Notes under the pieces: model-generated
What the model saw: the letters and a program-made list of their open reading frames with translations, nothing else
Database searches by the model: none
What the model was told of the DNA's origin: nothing
NCBI GenBank assembly: GCA_045586105.1
Contig: JAZMZS010000148.1
Span: 1 to 22,298 of the forward strand
DNA length: 22,298 nucleotides
From: JAZMZS01 sp045586105
GTDB taxonomy: Bacteria; Bacillota; Clostridia; Oscillospirales; CAG-272
Direction of reading: 5' to 3'
In this document: positions 12,568 through 19,967 of the stretch, one piece after another
Layout: each line of letters opens with the position of its first letter
How positions within the stretch are numbered: the first letter of the stretch is position 1
Translations under genes and position numbers: made by a program

Positions 12568-13986
12568 ATGAGAAAAACGAAGATAGTATGCACGCTCGGG
12601 CCGGCATCCGAGACGGAAGAGATGATAGAAGCTCTATGCCGCGCGGGCATGAATGCGGCACGGATGAATTTCTCGCATAACACGCACGCCGACCACAAAA
12701 GGCGTATTGAAGCCGTCAAAAGGGTGCGGGAGCGGCTCGGGCTTCCAATAGCGGTAATTCTTGACACAAAGGGACCCGAATACAGGATCGGGACCTTTAA
12801 AAACGGAAAGATATCTCTGAGTGAGGGCGAAGGCTTTATCTTTACAGCGAGAGATACCGAGGGAGATAAGAGCATAGTCTCGGTAAACTATAAAAACCTC
12901 CCGAACGAATTGAAGAAGGGTGACAGAATACTGCTTAACAACGGTCTCCTTTCTTTTGCCGTAGAGAGCGTCGAAGGAGAGGATATCAAGTGCAGAGTCG
13001 AATGCGGAGGGGAGCTCACCGACCGCAAGAGCATGTCATTTCCCGGCAAGGTCATGCACCGTCCCTATCTGTCCGAGCAGGACAGAGAGGATATACGCTT
13101 CGGCGTGGAGTGCGGGGTGGACTTTATCGCCTGTTCCTTCGTATCCTCAAAGCAGGATCTTGAGGACGTTGCAGATTACCTGAATGAGATCGGTGCCGAG
13201 GGGATCGGTCTTATAGCGAAAATAGAAAACCGTGCGGGTGTTGACAATATCGACGAGATATGCGCTGTCTGCGCGGGAATAATGATAGCCAGAGGAGACA
13301 TGGGCGTAGAGATCCCGTACGAGCAGCTTCCGCACATTCAAAAGAAGCTGATAACCAAGGGGCGGATGCTCGGGAAATTCGTCATAACCGCAACCGAGAT
13401 GCTTGAAAGCATGATCCACAACCAAAGACCGACGAGAGCAGAGATATCCGACGTAGCCAACGCCGTTTACGACGGAACGAGCGCGGTGATGCTGTCTGGA
13501 GAAACGGCGGCGGGAAAGTATCCCGCAGAGGCGGTAGAGGCTATGTCGCGAATTGCGGAAACGGCAGAAAGCACGATTAATTACACGAAACGTTTTTTGA
13601 ACGCCAATTCGGAATTCGACCCGCACGGAGTCACCGATGCTGTCTCGCACGCCGCCTGTACGGTTGCAATAAGCACGGGAGCGCGTGCGATAGTCGCCTG
13701 CTCACTCTCGGGAAACACGGCTAAAATGGTGTCACGCTTCCGACCGCCCGTCGAGCTGATCGCTCTTACCGCAGACGAGAGGACGAGACGCAGTCTTTCC
13801 CTCTCATGGGGAGTTATCGGTGCAAAATGCGAGCTGCTCGCATCCTCCGACGTGCTGTTCTACACCGCAAAGAAGACGGCGCAGAGCATTCTTCCTCTGA
13901 AGGAGGGGGACCGTCTCGTCATCACGGGCGGCGGCAGGACGGGCGAGAGCGGAAGCACCGATCTTATCAAGATAGAAACGGTATGA
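12568..13986 (+). CDS. pyk: Pyruvate kinase
   Basis: This enzyme makes pyruvate and ATP from phosphoenolpyruvate and ADP, the last step of glycolysis. The 472-residue protein starts RKTKIVCTLGPASET and has NFSHNTH, DTKGPEYRIGTF, the active-site Lys in LIAKIENRAG, the family signature IMIARGDMGVEIPYEQLP, and TEMLESMIHNQRPTRAEISD followed by SGETAAGKYPAEAV. It ends after the allosteric C domain, so the PEP-utiliser-like extra domain found in some Firmicutes enzymes is absent. I chose ATG 12568 because GGAGGT lies 6 bases before it; the longer frame from 12520 would begin in the upstream terminator. No clear promoter is visible between that terminator and the gene. Confidence 0.96.
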   Translation: MRKTKIVCTLGPASETEEMIEALCRAGMNAARMNFSHNTHADHKRRIEAVKRVRERLGLPIAVILDTKGPEYRIGTFKNGKISLSEGEGFIFTARDTEGDKSIVSVNYKNLPNELKKGDRILLNNGLLSFAVESVEGEDIKCRVECGGELTDRKSMSFPGKVMHRPYLSEQDREDIRFGVECGVDFIACSFVSSKQDLEDVADYLNEIGAEGIGLIAKIENRAGVDNIDEICAVCAGIMIARGDMGVEIPYEQLPHIQKKLITKGRMLGKFVITATEMLESMIHNQRPTRAEISDVANAVYDGTSAVMLSGETAAGKYPAEAVEAMSRIAETAESTINYTKRFLNANSEFDPHGVTDAVSHAACTVAISTGARAIVACSLSGNTAKMVSRFRPPVELIALTADERTRRSLSLSWGVIGAKCELLASSDVLFYTAKKTAQSILPLKEGDRLVITGGGRTGESGSTDLIKIETV

Positions 13987-14235
13987 CACAATGCGTCCGA
14001 GTGCACTTCAATGAATCGGCTCCGCCGTGAATTGAAGCTAAAGCGGTCCCTCGGTCACCTTCGTGACATCTCCTTTTTCATAATAGAGCCAAGGCTGCGC
14101 ACAGGGCTCGGCGGTTGATGCCCGCCGCATGACCCCTACCGTAATAAAACAAATGTAATAGAACGGAAAACCAGCAGGATTGGACATTGCCGCAAAAGCA
14201 GCCGCGATAAAAAGCCGTATTTCTTTTGCTGCAAT
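13987..14235. other. Non-coding region with short palindromes
   Basis: I see no convincing gene here. CTTCAAT...ATTGAAG (about 14007-14037) could fold after the pyk stop but has no T-tract. GTCAC-CTTC-GTGAC (14055-14068) followed by a CTCC...GAGCCAAGG stretch resembles a degraded palindromic element of Clostridia (from memory). CGGCGG/CCGCCG (about 14110-14128) and GCAAAAG/CTTTTGC (about 14191-14230) are further small hairpins. The region is probably accumulated repeat debris. Confidence 0.4.
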
Positions 14236-14284
14236 AAAAAGAGAGGCAGACCGCACGTTACTCGTGTGATCCGCCTCTCTTTTT
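14236..14284. terminator. Bidirectional intrinsic terminator
   Basis: AAAAAGAGAGGC (14236-14247) and GCCTCTCTTTTT (14273-14284) form a perfect 12-bp arm pair. The inner GACCGCACG/CGTGTGATC part pairs with mismatches. It stands 14 bases beyond the minus-strand peptide gene and also suits read-through from pyk. Confidence 0.9.
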
Positions 14285-14297
14285 ATCGTTTATTTAT

Positions 14298-14669
14298 TTA
14301 TGCCTTCTTTTTCTTCTGATTCCAAAAAGCTATACCGGCAATACATAACAGAACCCCTGCCTGCGGAGCACCTACATAGAAGGCAACACCTGCAAGTATG
14401 AAGCAAATGACCGCCTTTCCCTTACCGCCGCCTGCAACCATCTCAAGCATCTCGGCGGAAAGCTCTCCGTCCTCGTCTATCATGCCCTTGTCTACAAGTA
14501 CCTTCTCCGACTCAGCCATGTAATCGAGGTAATCCTCATATGTTGCATCTACACCGTATTCTATGAGAAGCTTATATGCATCCTCGTGGTTGCCGGCTTC
14601 GGCATACTTTGCTACGAATGCTTCGTCATGGATAAGGGTGTTCATTCTTTCAATATTAGCTGTAGTCAT
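14298..14669 (-). CDS. Double-glycine leader peptide, putative bacteriocin/RiPP precursor
   Basis: This is a 123-residue peptide with two distinct parts. Residues 1-81 are acidic and helical and end in ELSAEMLEMVAGG, a classic double-glycine leader end resembling Nif11-like leaders (ELSDEELE-VAGG). Residues 82-123 are strongly hydrophobic (KAVICFILAGVAFYVGA, then PQAGVLLCIAGIAFWNQ) with Cys89 and Cys109 and a basic KKKKA tail. That fits a two-helix membrane-active core. I chose ATG 14669 because AAAGGAG lies 9 bases before it. A weak promoter candidate (GTAACA-17-TATATA on the minus strand, near 14725-14755) may drive it. No peptidase-exporter or modification enzyme is adjacent. It could instead be a small tail-anchored membrane protein. 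Confidence 0.7.
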   Translation of the reverse strand: MTTANIERMNTLIHDEAFVAKYAEAGNHEDAYKLLIEYGVDATYEDYLDYMAESEKVLVDKGMIDEDGELSAEMLEMVAGGGKGKAVICFILAGVAFYVGAPQAGVLLCIAGIAFWNQKKKKA

Positions 14670-14794
14670 GTTTTTTATCTCCTTTGTTTTGTGTTGATTG
14701 GATTTTGTTGTGTTTTTGTTTTCTGTCTGTATATACACAAAAGCAAAAGAAGTGTTACAGCCGCGGATCAAATAAACCGTATATTATGAAAAAT

Positions 14795-15334
14795 TCAGGA
14801 CATTGCGCGGAAAACGTTTCCCGCAAAGGACAGGCACAGGTCTGCCTTAAGCGTCAGAGTGCCGTCGGCGTTGATCGTAAAGCGTATTTCGGATACGCTG
14901 TCTCCCGCAAAGCCAGCGAAGCTGATCTTCTCCACCTTCAGCACAAGCTCGCTGCCGCTCACGCTGTAGCTTCCGTCATATTGTCCCATTCCGACGCCGA
15001 GATTCTCAATAAGCACGAAGCTTCCCTTTTCATCAAAGGTCAGAGTAGGACGATATGGCTCGCTGAATTGCTCGTCATTGACATTTTTGTATGCAACACC
15101 CGTTTTGATCGGGAGCTTCGGAGCTTCCGTCACGGAAGAGGCGGCAGTCTGCGTATCCGAATCGGTACCGGTCACGGGCTTCGGTGATTGCTGTTCTGTA
15201 ACAACACCCTCGGTCTTCTGCCCGCTTTTTTTCGTTTCGTCATCCTCTGCAAAATGTCTTGTTTTTATCTGCGTGCAGGCGCAAAGTGAGATTGCTGTTA
15301 TAAATGCCATAGCAAGTGCAATAATTCTTTTCAT
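14795..15334 (-). CDS. Uncharacterised lipoprotein
   Basis: I do not recognise the family. The 179-residue precursor begins with a lipoprotein signal (MKRIIALAMAFITAISLCAC; lipobox LCAC with Cys20). A low-complexity Thr/Ser/Glu/Lys linker follows to about residue 70. The C-terminal domain is beta-rich (PTLTFDEKGSFVLIENLG, GSYSVSGSELVLKVEKISF, IRFTINADGTLTLKADL). The 'FDEKGSFVL...GSYSVSGSELVL' pattern is common in small extracytoplasmic beta-sandwich or lipocalin-like domains of Clostridia. I chose ATG 15334 because GAGGAGA lies 7 bases before it. The double-glycine peptide gene lies 125 bases downstream on the same strand; a functional link is possible but not shown. Confidence 0.75.
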   Translation of the reverse strand: MKRIIALAMAFITAISLCACTQIKTRHFAEDDETKKSGQKTEGVVTEQQSPKPVTGTDSDTQTAASSVTEAPKLPIKTGVAYKNVNDEQFSEPYRPTLTFDEKGSFVLIENLGVGMGQYDGSYSVSGSELVLKVEKISFAGFAGDSVSEIRFTINADGTLTLKADLCLSFAGNVFRAMS

Positions 15335-15372
15335 ACTTGTTCTCCTCATTCGGTTCGTCAGGTCTTTATTTC

Positions 15373-15401
15373 AAGGTATCACACGTTGCGTCAATTGTCA
15401 A
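15373..15401 (-). promoter_or_regulatory. Probable promoter of the lipoprotein gene
   Basis: On the minus strand there is TTGACA (15401-15396), a 17-base spacer, and TACCTT (15378-15373), about 40 bases before the lipoprotein ATG. The -10 box is weak. Confidence 0.5.
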
Positions 15402-15468
15402 TACCATAATAATTCGGTCTGCAAAAAAGTCTTGATCGCGGCTTTCTGCGGCTCGTTTTATTACGTTG

Positions 15469-16305
15469 TCAGTCCTCGGTATTTATTTCGTTATAGAAAT
15501 CGAGGAATTTCGTGATAAGAAGCTGCTCCTTGTCCGCTCTTTCATTATAGTAGTCGGTAGCGAACACAATGGCGGAGCCGAAGTAGGGGGCGATATATCT
15601 CGTGATCCTGCCGAGTCTGCCCGAGCAATGGAAGTGAACCTTTGCGTTTTTGACGTTTTTTTGCAGTTCAATAACAGAGCCGAGAGCCTCTACTACCTCT
15701 TTCTTCGTATTGACGGGGGTGACGAGCTTGATTATATCGACCTCGCGCTTTTCTATCTCAAGCGCAAGAGAGACTATCTGCTCGGTATTAAGATAAACTC
15801 CCGTATGGGTAGACATCAGCACCTCTCCTCCGAGAGAATGCACCTTATCTATAACACTTCTCTGTCTCGAGACGATCTCGTCGTCAAGCACGACCTCCTT
15901 CGGGTTTGCCGTGATAAAGGGGTATTTTTTTGCATCCTTTCCCTCGAGCGTTGCGCGGGGATACTGACAGAAGGTATATCCCTGCATATCTATTCCCGCA
16001 GCACCGACCTCAACGGCGCGCACGAGCTCCGCCATTCGCTCCTCGCTCGTGTTCTTTACGGTAACTCCCTTCGGGAGGTTGTTATAATGCACAGCAAGAA
16101 TGGGAGAATCACACTCTCTGAAGATACGCTCGAGCGACTCGGGCTCACGCTCCTTGCCTTCAAGCAAGGAAACGTGCAGATCGAATGCACACGCGCCCTC
16201 GCGCTCGCAGGCTTTTATCGTGGATACCGCGCGGTCTGCCGTTGCTTCCTTAACTACACCTATGATGATCGGCTTTCCCGATTCCGAGAATCTTACGTTT
16301 TTCAT
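15469..16305 (-). CDS. Type I 3-dehydroquinate dehydratase-like protein
   Basis: This 278-residue protein resembles AroD-type Schiff-base dehydratases, which dehydrate 3-dehydroquinate in the shikimate pathway. The likely catalytic pair is His167 in LMSTHTGVYLNTEQIV and Lys193 in EVDIIKLVTPVN. The C-terminal HCSGRLGRITRYIAPYFGSA matches the family's substrate-binding GxxGRxSR region in outline. It departs from classical AroD in two places: SYHDF is MSTHT, and the usual ELRxD strand reads FDLHV. It may act on a related polyol or quinate-like substrate. I chose ATG 16305 because TGGAGGG lies 8 bases before it. The divergent RpiR-type regulator, of a class that senses phosphosugars, supports a catabolic rather than biosynthetic role (inference). 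Confidence 0.7.
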   Translation of the reverse strand: MKNVRFSESGKPIIIGVVKEATADRAVSTIKACEREGACAFDLHVSLLEGKEREPESLERIFRECDSPILAVHYNNLPKGVTVKNTSEERMAELVRAVEVGAAGIDMQGYTFCQYPRATLEGKDAKKYPFITANPKEVVLDDEIVSRQRSVIDKVHSLGGEVLMSTHTGVYLNTEQIVSLALEIEKREVDIIKLVTPVNTKKEVVEALGSVIELQKNVKNAKVHFHCSGRLGRITRYIAPYFGSAIVFATDYYNERADKEQLLITKFLDFYNEINTED

Positions 16306-16445
16306 ATTGATATCCCTCCAAGCAGACTTTGTTTTAGTATATCTAAAATATATCTTAGCGTTTTTTATCGGGTTTGTAAATGTACGAGACGATAATTTTT
16401 TACTTTTCGTTCTATTTTCGGACACTTTTTTCTCCCGCTTTTTTG

Positions 16446-16474
16446 TTGACTTTGAGACGGTTATTATATATAAT
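16446..16474 (+). promoter_or_regulatory. Promoter of the rpiR-led operon
   Basis: TTGACT (16446-16451), a 17-base spacer, and TATAAT (16469-16474), 54 bases before ATG 16528. The downstream sequence is AT-rich and is shared with the divergent dehydratase gene. Confidence 0.82.
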
Positions 16475-16527
16475 AGATATGTTGTACGTATAAGTGCAAA
16501 ATAATGACGGCAGTTACAGGTGATGAT

Positions 16528-17388
16528 ATGACGGATAATCTCATTACTTTGCTTGAGACTCGCATGAGTACCTTCTCAAAGGGACAAAAGCTCATCGCAA
16601 ATTTTCTCATCCATAATTACGACAAGGCGGCGTATATGACCGCATCAAAGCTTGGCGTTCTCGTCGGCGTATCAGAGTCGACCGTGGTCAGATTCGCGAT
16701 CGAGCTCGGCTACGACGGGTATCCCGAGCTTCAGCGCTCTCTGCAGGAGCTGATACGCACGAAGCTCACCTTCAATCAGCGTATCGAGGTCACGAACAAG
16801 CGTATCGGAAACGGGGACCTGCTCGAGAAGATGCTTCTCTCGGACGTTGAAAAGATAAAGACCACCCTCGAGACGATCAGCCGTGAGGACTTCGAGCGGG
16901 CGGTGGAAAAGATCATAAGCGCAAAGGCGATCTACATTCTCGGTGCACGCTCCTCCGCTTCCCTCTCGACGTTTCTTTTCTTCAATCTCAATCTGATATT
17001 CGACAACGTCAGATACGTGCAGACTACGAGCGGAAGCGAGATATTCGAGCATATTCTGCCGATAAGCGAGGGAGACGTGATGATAGCGATAAGCTTCCCC
17101 CGTTATACCTCCCGTATCATAAACGCAGTAGACTACGCACGCGAGGTCGGGGCTAACGTAGTTGCCATCACCGATAACAAGAATTCCCCCATTGCGACCA
17201 AAGCCACCGAGGTGCTGATAGCTCAATCGGACATGGCTTCCTACGTTGATTCGCTCACGGCTCCGATGAGCGTGCTCAACGCTCTTATCGTTGCTATCTC
17301 AAGAAAGAGACAGAACGAGATAAACGCGCGCTTCGACAAGCTCGAGCGCATCTGGGAAGAGTACGACGTCTATGCCAAGCTCAAGTAA
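16528..17388 (+). CDS. MurR/RpiR-family transcriptional regulator (HTH + SIS)
   Basis: This 286-residue regulator has an N-terminal HTH_6 domain (STFSKGQKLIANFLIHNYDK, then TASKLGVLVGVSESTVVRFA and IELGYDGYPELQ) and a C-terminal SIS phosphosugar-binding domain from about residue 115 (AKAIYILGARSSASLSTFLF, ISEGDVMIAISFPRYTSRII, VVAITDNKNSPIATKATEVL). I chose ATG 16528 because AGGTGAT lies 6 bases before it; the ATG at 16504 has no ribosome binding site. It is divergent from the dehydratase-like gene and probably controls it in response to a phosphorylated sugar or related metabolite. Its end overlaps the flavoprotein gene by 17 bases, so it heads the housekeeping run downstream. Confidence 0.92.
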   Translation: MTDNLITLLETRMSTFSKGQKLIANFLIHNYDKAAYMTASKLGVLVGVSESTVVRFAIELGYDGYPELQRSLQELIRTKLTFNQRIEVTNKRIGNGDLLEKMLLSDVEKIKTTLETISREDFERAVEKIISAKAIYILGARSSASLSTFLFFNLNLIFDNVRYVQTTSGSEIFEHILPISEGDVMIAISFPRYTSRIINAVDYAREVGANVVAITDNKNSPIATKATEVLIAQSDMASYVDSLTAPMSVLNALIVAISRKRQNEINARFDKLERIWEEYDVYAKLK

Positions 17389-18622
17389 CGCCGTGAGGAT
17401 CGCCGTTATAGGCGGAGGTGCGGCGGGGCTTCTCTGTGCCGCCGAGTGCGGTGCGGCGGGCGCTGACGTTACCCTCTACGAAAAGAACGAAAAGGTCGGG
17501 CGAAAGCTTGCTATCACGGGCAAGGGCAGATGCAATCTGACAAACGACTGCGAGCCCGACGAATTCATAAAAAACGTGGTATCAAATCCCCGTTTTCTTT
17601 TGAGTGCGATATACGGCTTTACCCCCGCGGACACCATGGCGCTCTTCGAGAGGCTCGGGGTCGAGCTCAAGGTGGAGCGCGGAAGGCGTGTTTTCCCCGC
17701 CTCCGACAAAGCCTACGATATAGTTGACGCGCTCTGGAGCTACGCTAAGAAAAACGCAAGTATAAAGCAGGAAACGGTAAAGAGCCTCACCTTCTCTGAC
17801 GGTCGTGTGACGGGACTCGTCACCGACAAAGGAGAGTATTCCTACGACAAGGTAATAGTTGCGACGGGAGGCAAGTCCTACCCGCTGACGGGCTCTACGG
17901 GAGACGGCTACGGATTTGCAAAAGCGGCGGGACACACGGTAACACCGCTCAACCCCTCGCTTATTCCGCTGACCTCAAAAGAGCCTATATGTCCCGCGCT
18001 CATGGGCTTGTCGCTTAAGAACACCTCGCTGCGAATAATCCACGATAAAAGCGGCAAATGTATCTACGAGGACTTCGGTGAGATGTTGTTTTGCCACTTC
18101 GGAATATCCGGACCCATGGTGCTGAGCGCAAGCTCGCATCTTTCAAAAATACACCCCTCCGAATGCACGGCGGTGATCGATATGAAGCCAGCGCTTGACG
18201 AAAAGACTCTTGATGCGAAGCTTCTCTCGGTATTCGGAGAAGCGAAAAACAAGGACTTTGAAAACGCAATAAGACCGCTGATGCCCGCGAAGCTCGCGGA
18301 ATATATGCCAAAGCATCTCGGCATAGACCCGCACAAGAAGGTAAACGAGATAACGAAGGATGAGCGCCGCCGTTTGCTCGAGGCGCTCAAGGCTCTGAGG
18401 ATCAAGCTCTCGGGCTTCCGTCCGATAGAGGAAGCGATAATCACGCGCGGCGGCGTCAACGTCCGCGAGATAGACCCTAAGAGCATGAGATCAAAGCTAT
18501 GCGGGGGGCTGTACTTTATCGGCGAGGTGCTTGACCTTGACGCCTACACGGGCGGATACAATCTGCAGATAGCGTTCTCCACTGCCATAGCAGCGGCAAG
18601 AGACGCAGCTTCCATATTTTAA
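17372..18622 (+). CDS. HI0933/YhiN-family FAD-dependent flavoprotein
   Basis: This 416-residue flavoprotein has an N-terminal dinucleotide-binding motif GGGAAGLLCAAECGAAGADV, the family's GRKLAITGKGRCNLTND signature, a mid ATGGKSYPLTGSTGDGYGFA motif, SGPMVLSAS, and the C-terminal FAD-contact GGLYFIGEVLDLDAYTGGYN followed by LQIAFSTA. Family members are uncharacterised NAD(P)/FAD-dependent oxidoreductases (HI0933-like). ATG 17372 overlaps the regulator gene. GTG 17393 is an alternative whose product begins MRIAVIGGGAAGL, as is usual for the family; neither has a strong ribosome binding site. The order of this gene before cmk, plsC and ispH-rpsA is, from memory, common in Clostridia. Confidence 0.9.
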   Translation: MPSSSNAVRIAVIGGGAAGLLCAAECGAAGADVTLYEKNEKVGRKLAITGKGRCNLTNDCEPDEFIKNVVSNPRFLLSAIYGFTPADTMALFERLGVELKVERGRRVFPASDKAYDIVDALWSYAKKNASIKQETVKSLTFSDGRVTGLVTDKGEYSYDKVIVATGGKSYPLTGSTGDGYGFAKAAGHTVTPLNPSLIPLTSKEPICPALMGLSLKNTSLRIIHDKSGKCIYEDFGEMLFCHFGISGPMVLSASSHLSKIHPSECTAVIDMKPALDEKTLDAKLLSVFGEAKNKDFENAIRPLMPAKLAEYMPKHLGIDPHKKVNEITKDERRRLLEALKALRIKLSGFRPIEEAIITRGGVNVREIDPKSMRSKLCGGLYFIGEVLDLDAYTGGYNLQIAFSTAIAAARDAASIF

Positions 18623-18638
18623 CAAGAGGAGAAAAAAC

Positions 18639-19310
18639 ATGATCAAGATAGCGATAGACGGACCGAGCGGTGCGGGAAAAAGCACCCTTGCAAAAAGAAT
18701 AGCGAAGGAGCTCAACATCATCTACATCGACACGGGAGCGCTCTACAGAAGCGTAGGCCTCTGGGTATCGAGAAAGGGGATCCCGACCGAGGACAAGGCG
18801 GGCATCATTGCCTCACTCGAGGGGATAAAGGTGGAGCTCGGCTTTGACGCGGAGGGAAATCAGAGAGTATATCTGTGCGGCGAGGACGTCTCAGGTCTTA
18901 TCAGAACTCCCGAGATAGCCAAGTACGCTTCAAGCGTATCCGCGATCCCCGAGGTAAGAGCGCTTCTTTTCGGTATGCAGAGAGAGATCGCTGAGAAGAA
19001 CAGCGTCGTTATGGACGGACGCGACATCGGCACGGTCATACTTCCTGATGCGGACGTAAAGATATTCCTCTCGGCTTCGGACAGAGCGAGAGCGGAAAGA
19101 AGAGCGAAGGAGCTTGCCGAGAAGGGTGAGACGGTCTCGGTAGACGAGATCCTCGCACAGATGAAGGAGCGTGACGAGCGTGACGCTAACCGCGAGATCG
19201 CTCCCGCAGTTGCCGCGCCCGACGCGATACCTCTTGACAATTCTCAGCTCGACCTTGACGGAAGCGTTGAGGCGGCGCTCGCGATAATCAGAGAAAAGCT
19301 CGGAAAATAA
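18639..19310 (+). CDS. cmk: Cytidylate kinase
   Basis: This enzyme phosphorylates CMP and dCMP to the diphosphates. The 223-residue protein has the P-loop GPSGAGKST (8-16), the YIDTGALYRSVG motif, the CMP-binding SVVMDGRDIGTVILPDADVK stretch, the LID arginines in DRARAERRAKEL, and RDERDANREIAP before a C-terminal LDNSQLDLDGSVE. It starts 16 bases after the flavoprotein gene with GAGGAGA before ATG 18639. Length and motifs are normal for the short bacterial form. Confidence 0.97.
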   Translation: MIKIAIDGPSGAGKSTLAKRIAKELNIIYIDTGALYRSVGLWVSRKGIPTEDKAGIIASLEGIKVELGFDAEGNQRVYLCGEDVSGLIRTPEIAKYASSVSAIPEVRALLFGMQREIAEKNSVVMDGRDIGTVILPDADVKIFLSASDRARAERRAKELAEKGETVSVDEILAQMKERDERDANREIAPAVAAPDAIPLDNSQLDLDGSVEAALAIIREKLGK

Positions 19311-19312
19311 GA

Positions 19313-19339
19313 GAGATAAAAGAGATAAAAGAGATAAAA
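19313..19339 (+). repeat. Triple 9-bp tandem repeat before plsC
   Basis: GAGATAAAA is repeated three times with no gaps and ends at the base before ATG 19340. Each copy carries a weak Shine-Dalgarno-like GAGA, and no stronger site is present. Copy-number slippage would change the spacing or number of ribosome contact sites without shifting a reading frame. Confidence 0.75.
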
Positions 19340-19957
19340 ATGAAAAAACTCCGTTTTTACGCCGTGGCAAAAAAGATAGTCGGCCCCTTATTAAAGCTGA
19401 CGATGCGTATCAAGGTACAAAATCCCGAGACCGAGCACAAGAGCGGCGAGGGGCTCGTGGTTTGTGCCAATCACACGCATATGTTCGACTGCATCGTGCT
19501 CGGCGTGGCGTATATGACGCGTCAGCTTCGCTTTCTTGCCAAGGCTGAGCTGTTCCGCATTCCTCTGCTGAGCTCTCTTATGAGAAGCCTCGGCGCGTAC
19601 GGGGTCGACCGCAAGGGTGCGGACGTCGGTGCGGTAAAAAAGACGATCGCCATGCTCTCCGAGGGAGCGACGGTAGCTATTTTTCCTCAGGGAACAAGGC
19701 ACCCCGGAAAGGAGATCTCGGACACCAAGTTCAAGAGCGGTGCCGCAATGGCAGCGTATCACGCACACGTGCCCGTACAGCCCGTGCTTATAAAGGTGAA
19801 GGACAGAAAATACAGATTTCTCAGAAAAAAGACCGTCATATTCGGCGAGGCTCTCAGCTGGGAGGAGCTCGGCTTTCGTGAGGGGGAGCACCCCGATTAC
19901 GCACGTGCGACCGAGCTGATCCGCGAGCGCATACTTGAGCTTGACCGAAACAGCTGA
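19340..19957 (+). CDS. plsC: 1-acyl-sn-glycerol-3-phosphate acyltransferase
   Basis: This membrane-associated enzyme acylates lysophosphatidic acid to phosphatidic acid. The 205-residue protein has the catalytic H-x4-D motif in NHTHMFD (His45, Asp50), the glycerol-phosphate contact region GAYGVDRKGAD and the motif III position reading FPQGTR (115-120). The near-universal form of that motif is FPEGTR, so Glu is replaced by Gln117. It lies 29 bases after cmk and 10 bases before ispH-rpsA. Translation initiation appears to rely on the GAGATAAAA repeats. Confidence 0.93.
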   Translation: MKKLRFYAVAKKIVGPLLKLTMRIKVQNPETEHKSGEGLVVCANHTHMFDCIVLGVAYMTRQLRFLAKAELFRIPLLSSLMRSLGAYGVDRKGADVGAVKKTIAMLSEGATVAIFPQGTRHPGKEISDTKFKSGAAMAAYHAHVPVQPVLIKVKDRKYRFLRKKTVIFGEALSWEELGFREGEHPDYARATELIRERILELDRNS

Positions 19958-19967
19958 GGTGCGAGAG

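Noticed and set aside
15419..15468. Possible terminator after the dehydroquinase-like gene (T6 run with GCCGC repeats on the minus strand)
   Set aside because: The GCCGC copies are direct, not inverted, repeats, and no stable stem precedes the T-run.
15466..16395. Plus-strand open frame of 309 codons opposite the dehydroquinase-like gene
   Set aside because: No domain and no ribosome binding site. The minus strand has TGGAGGG before its ATG and family motifs.
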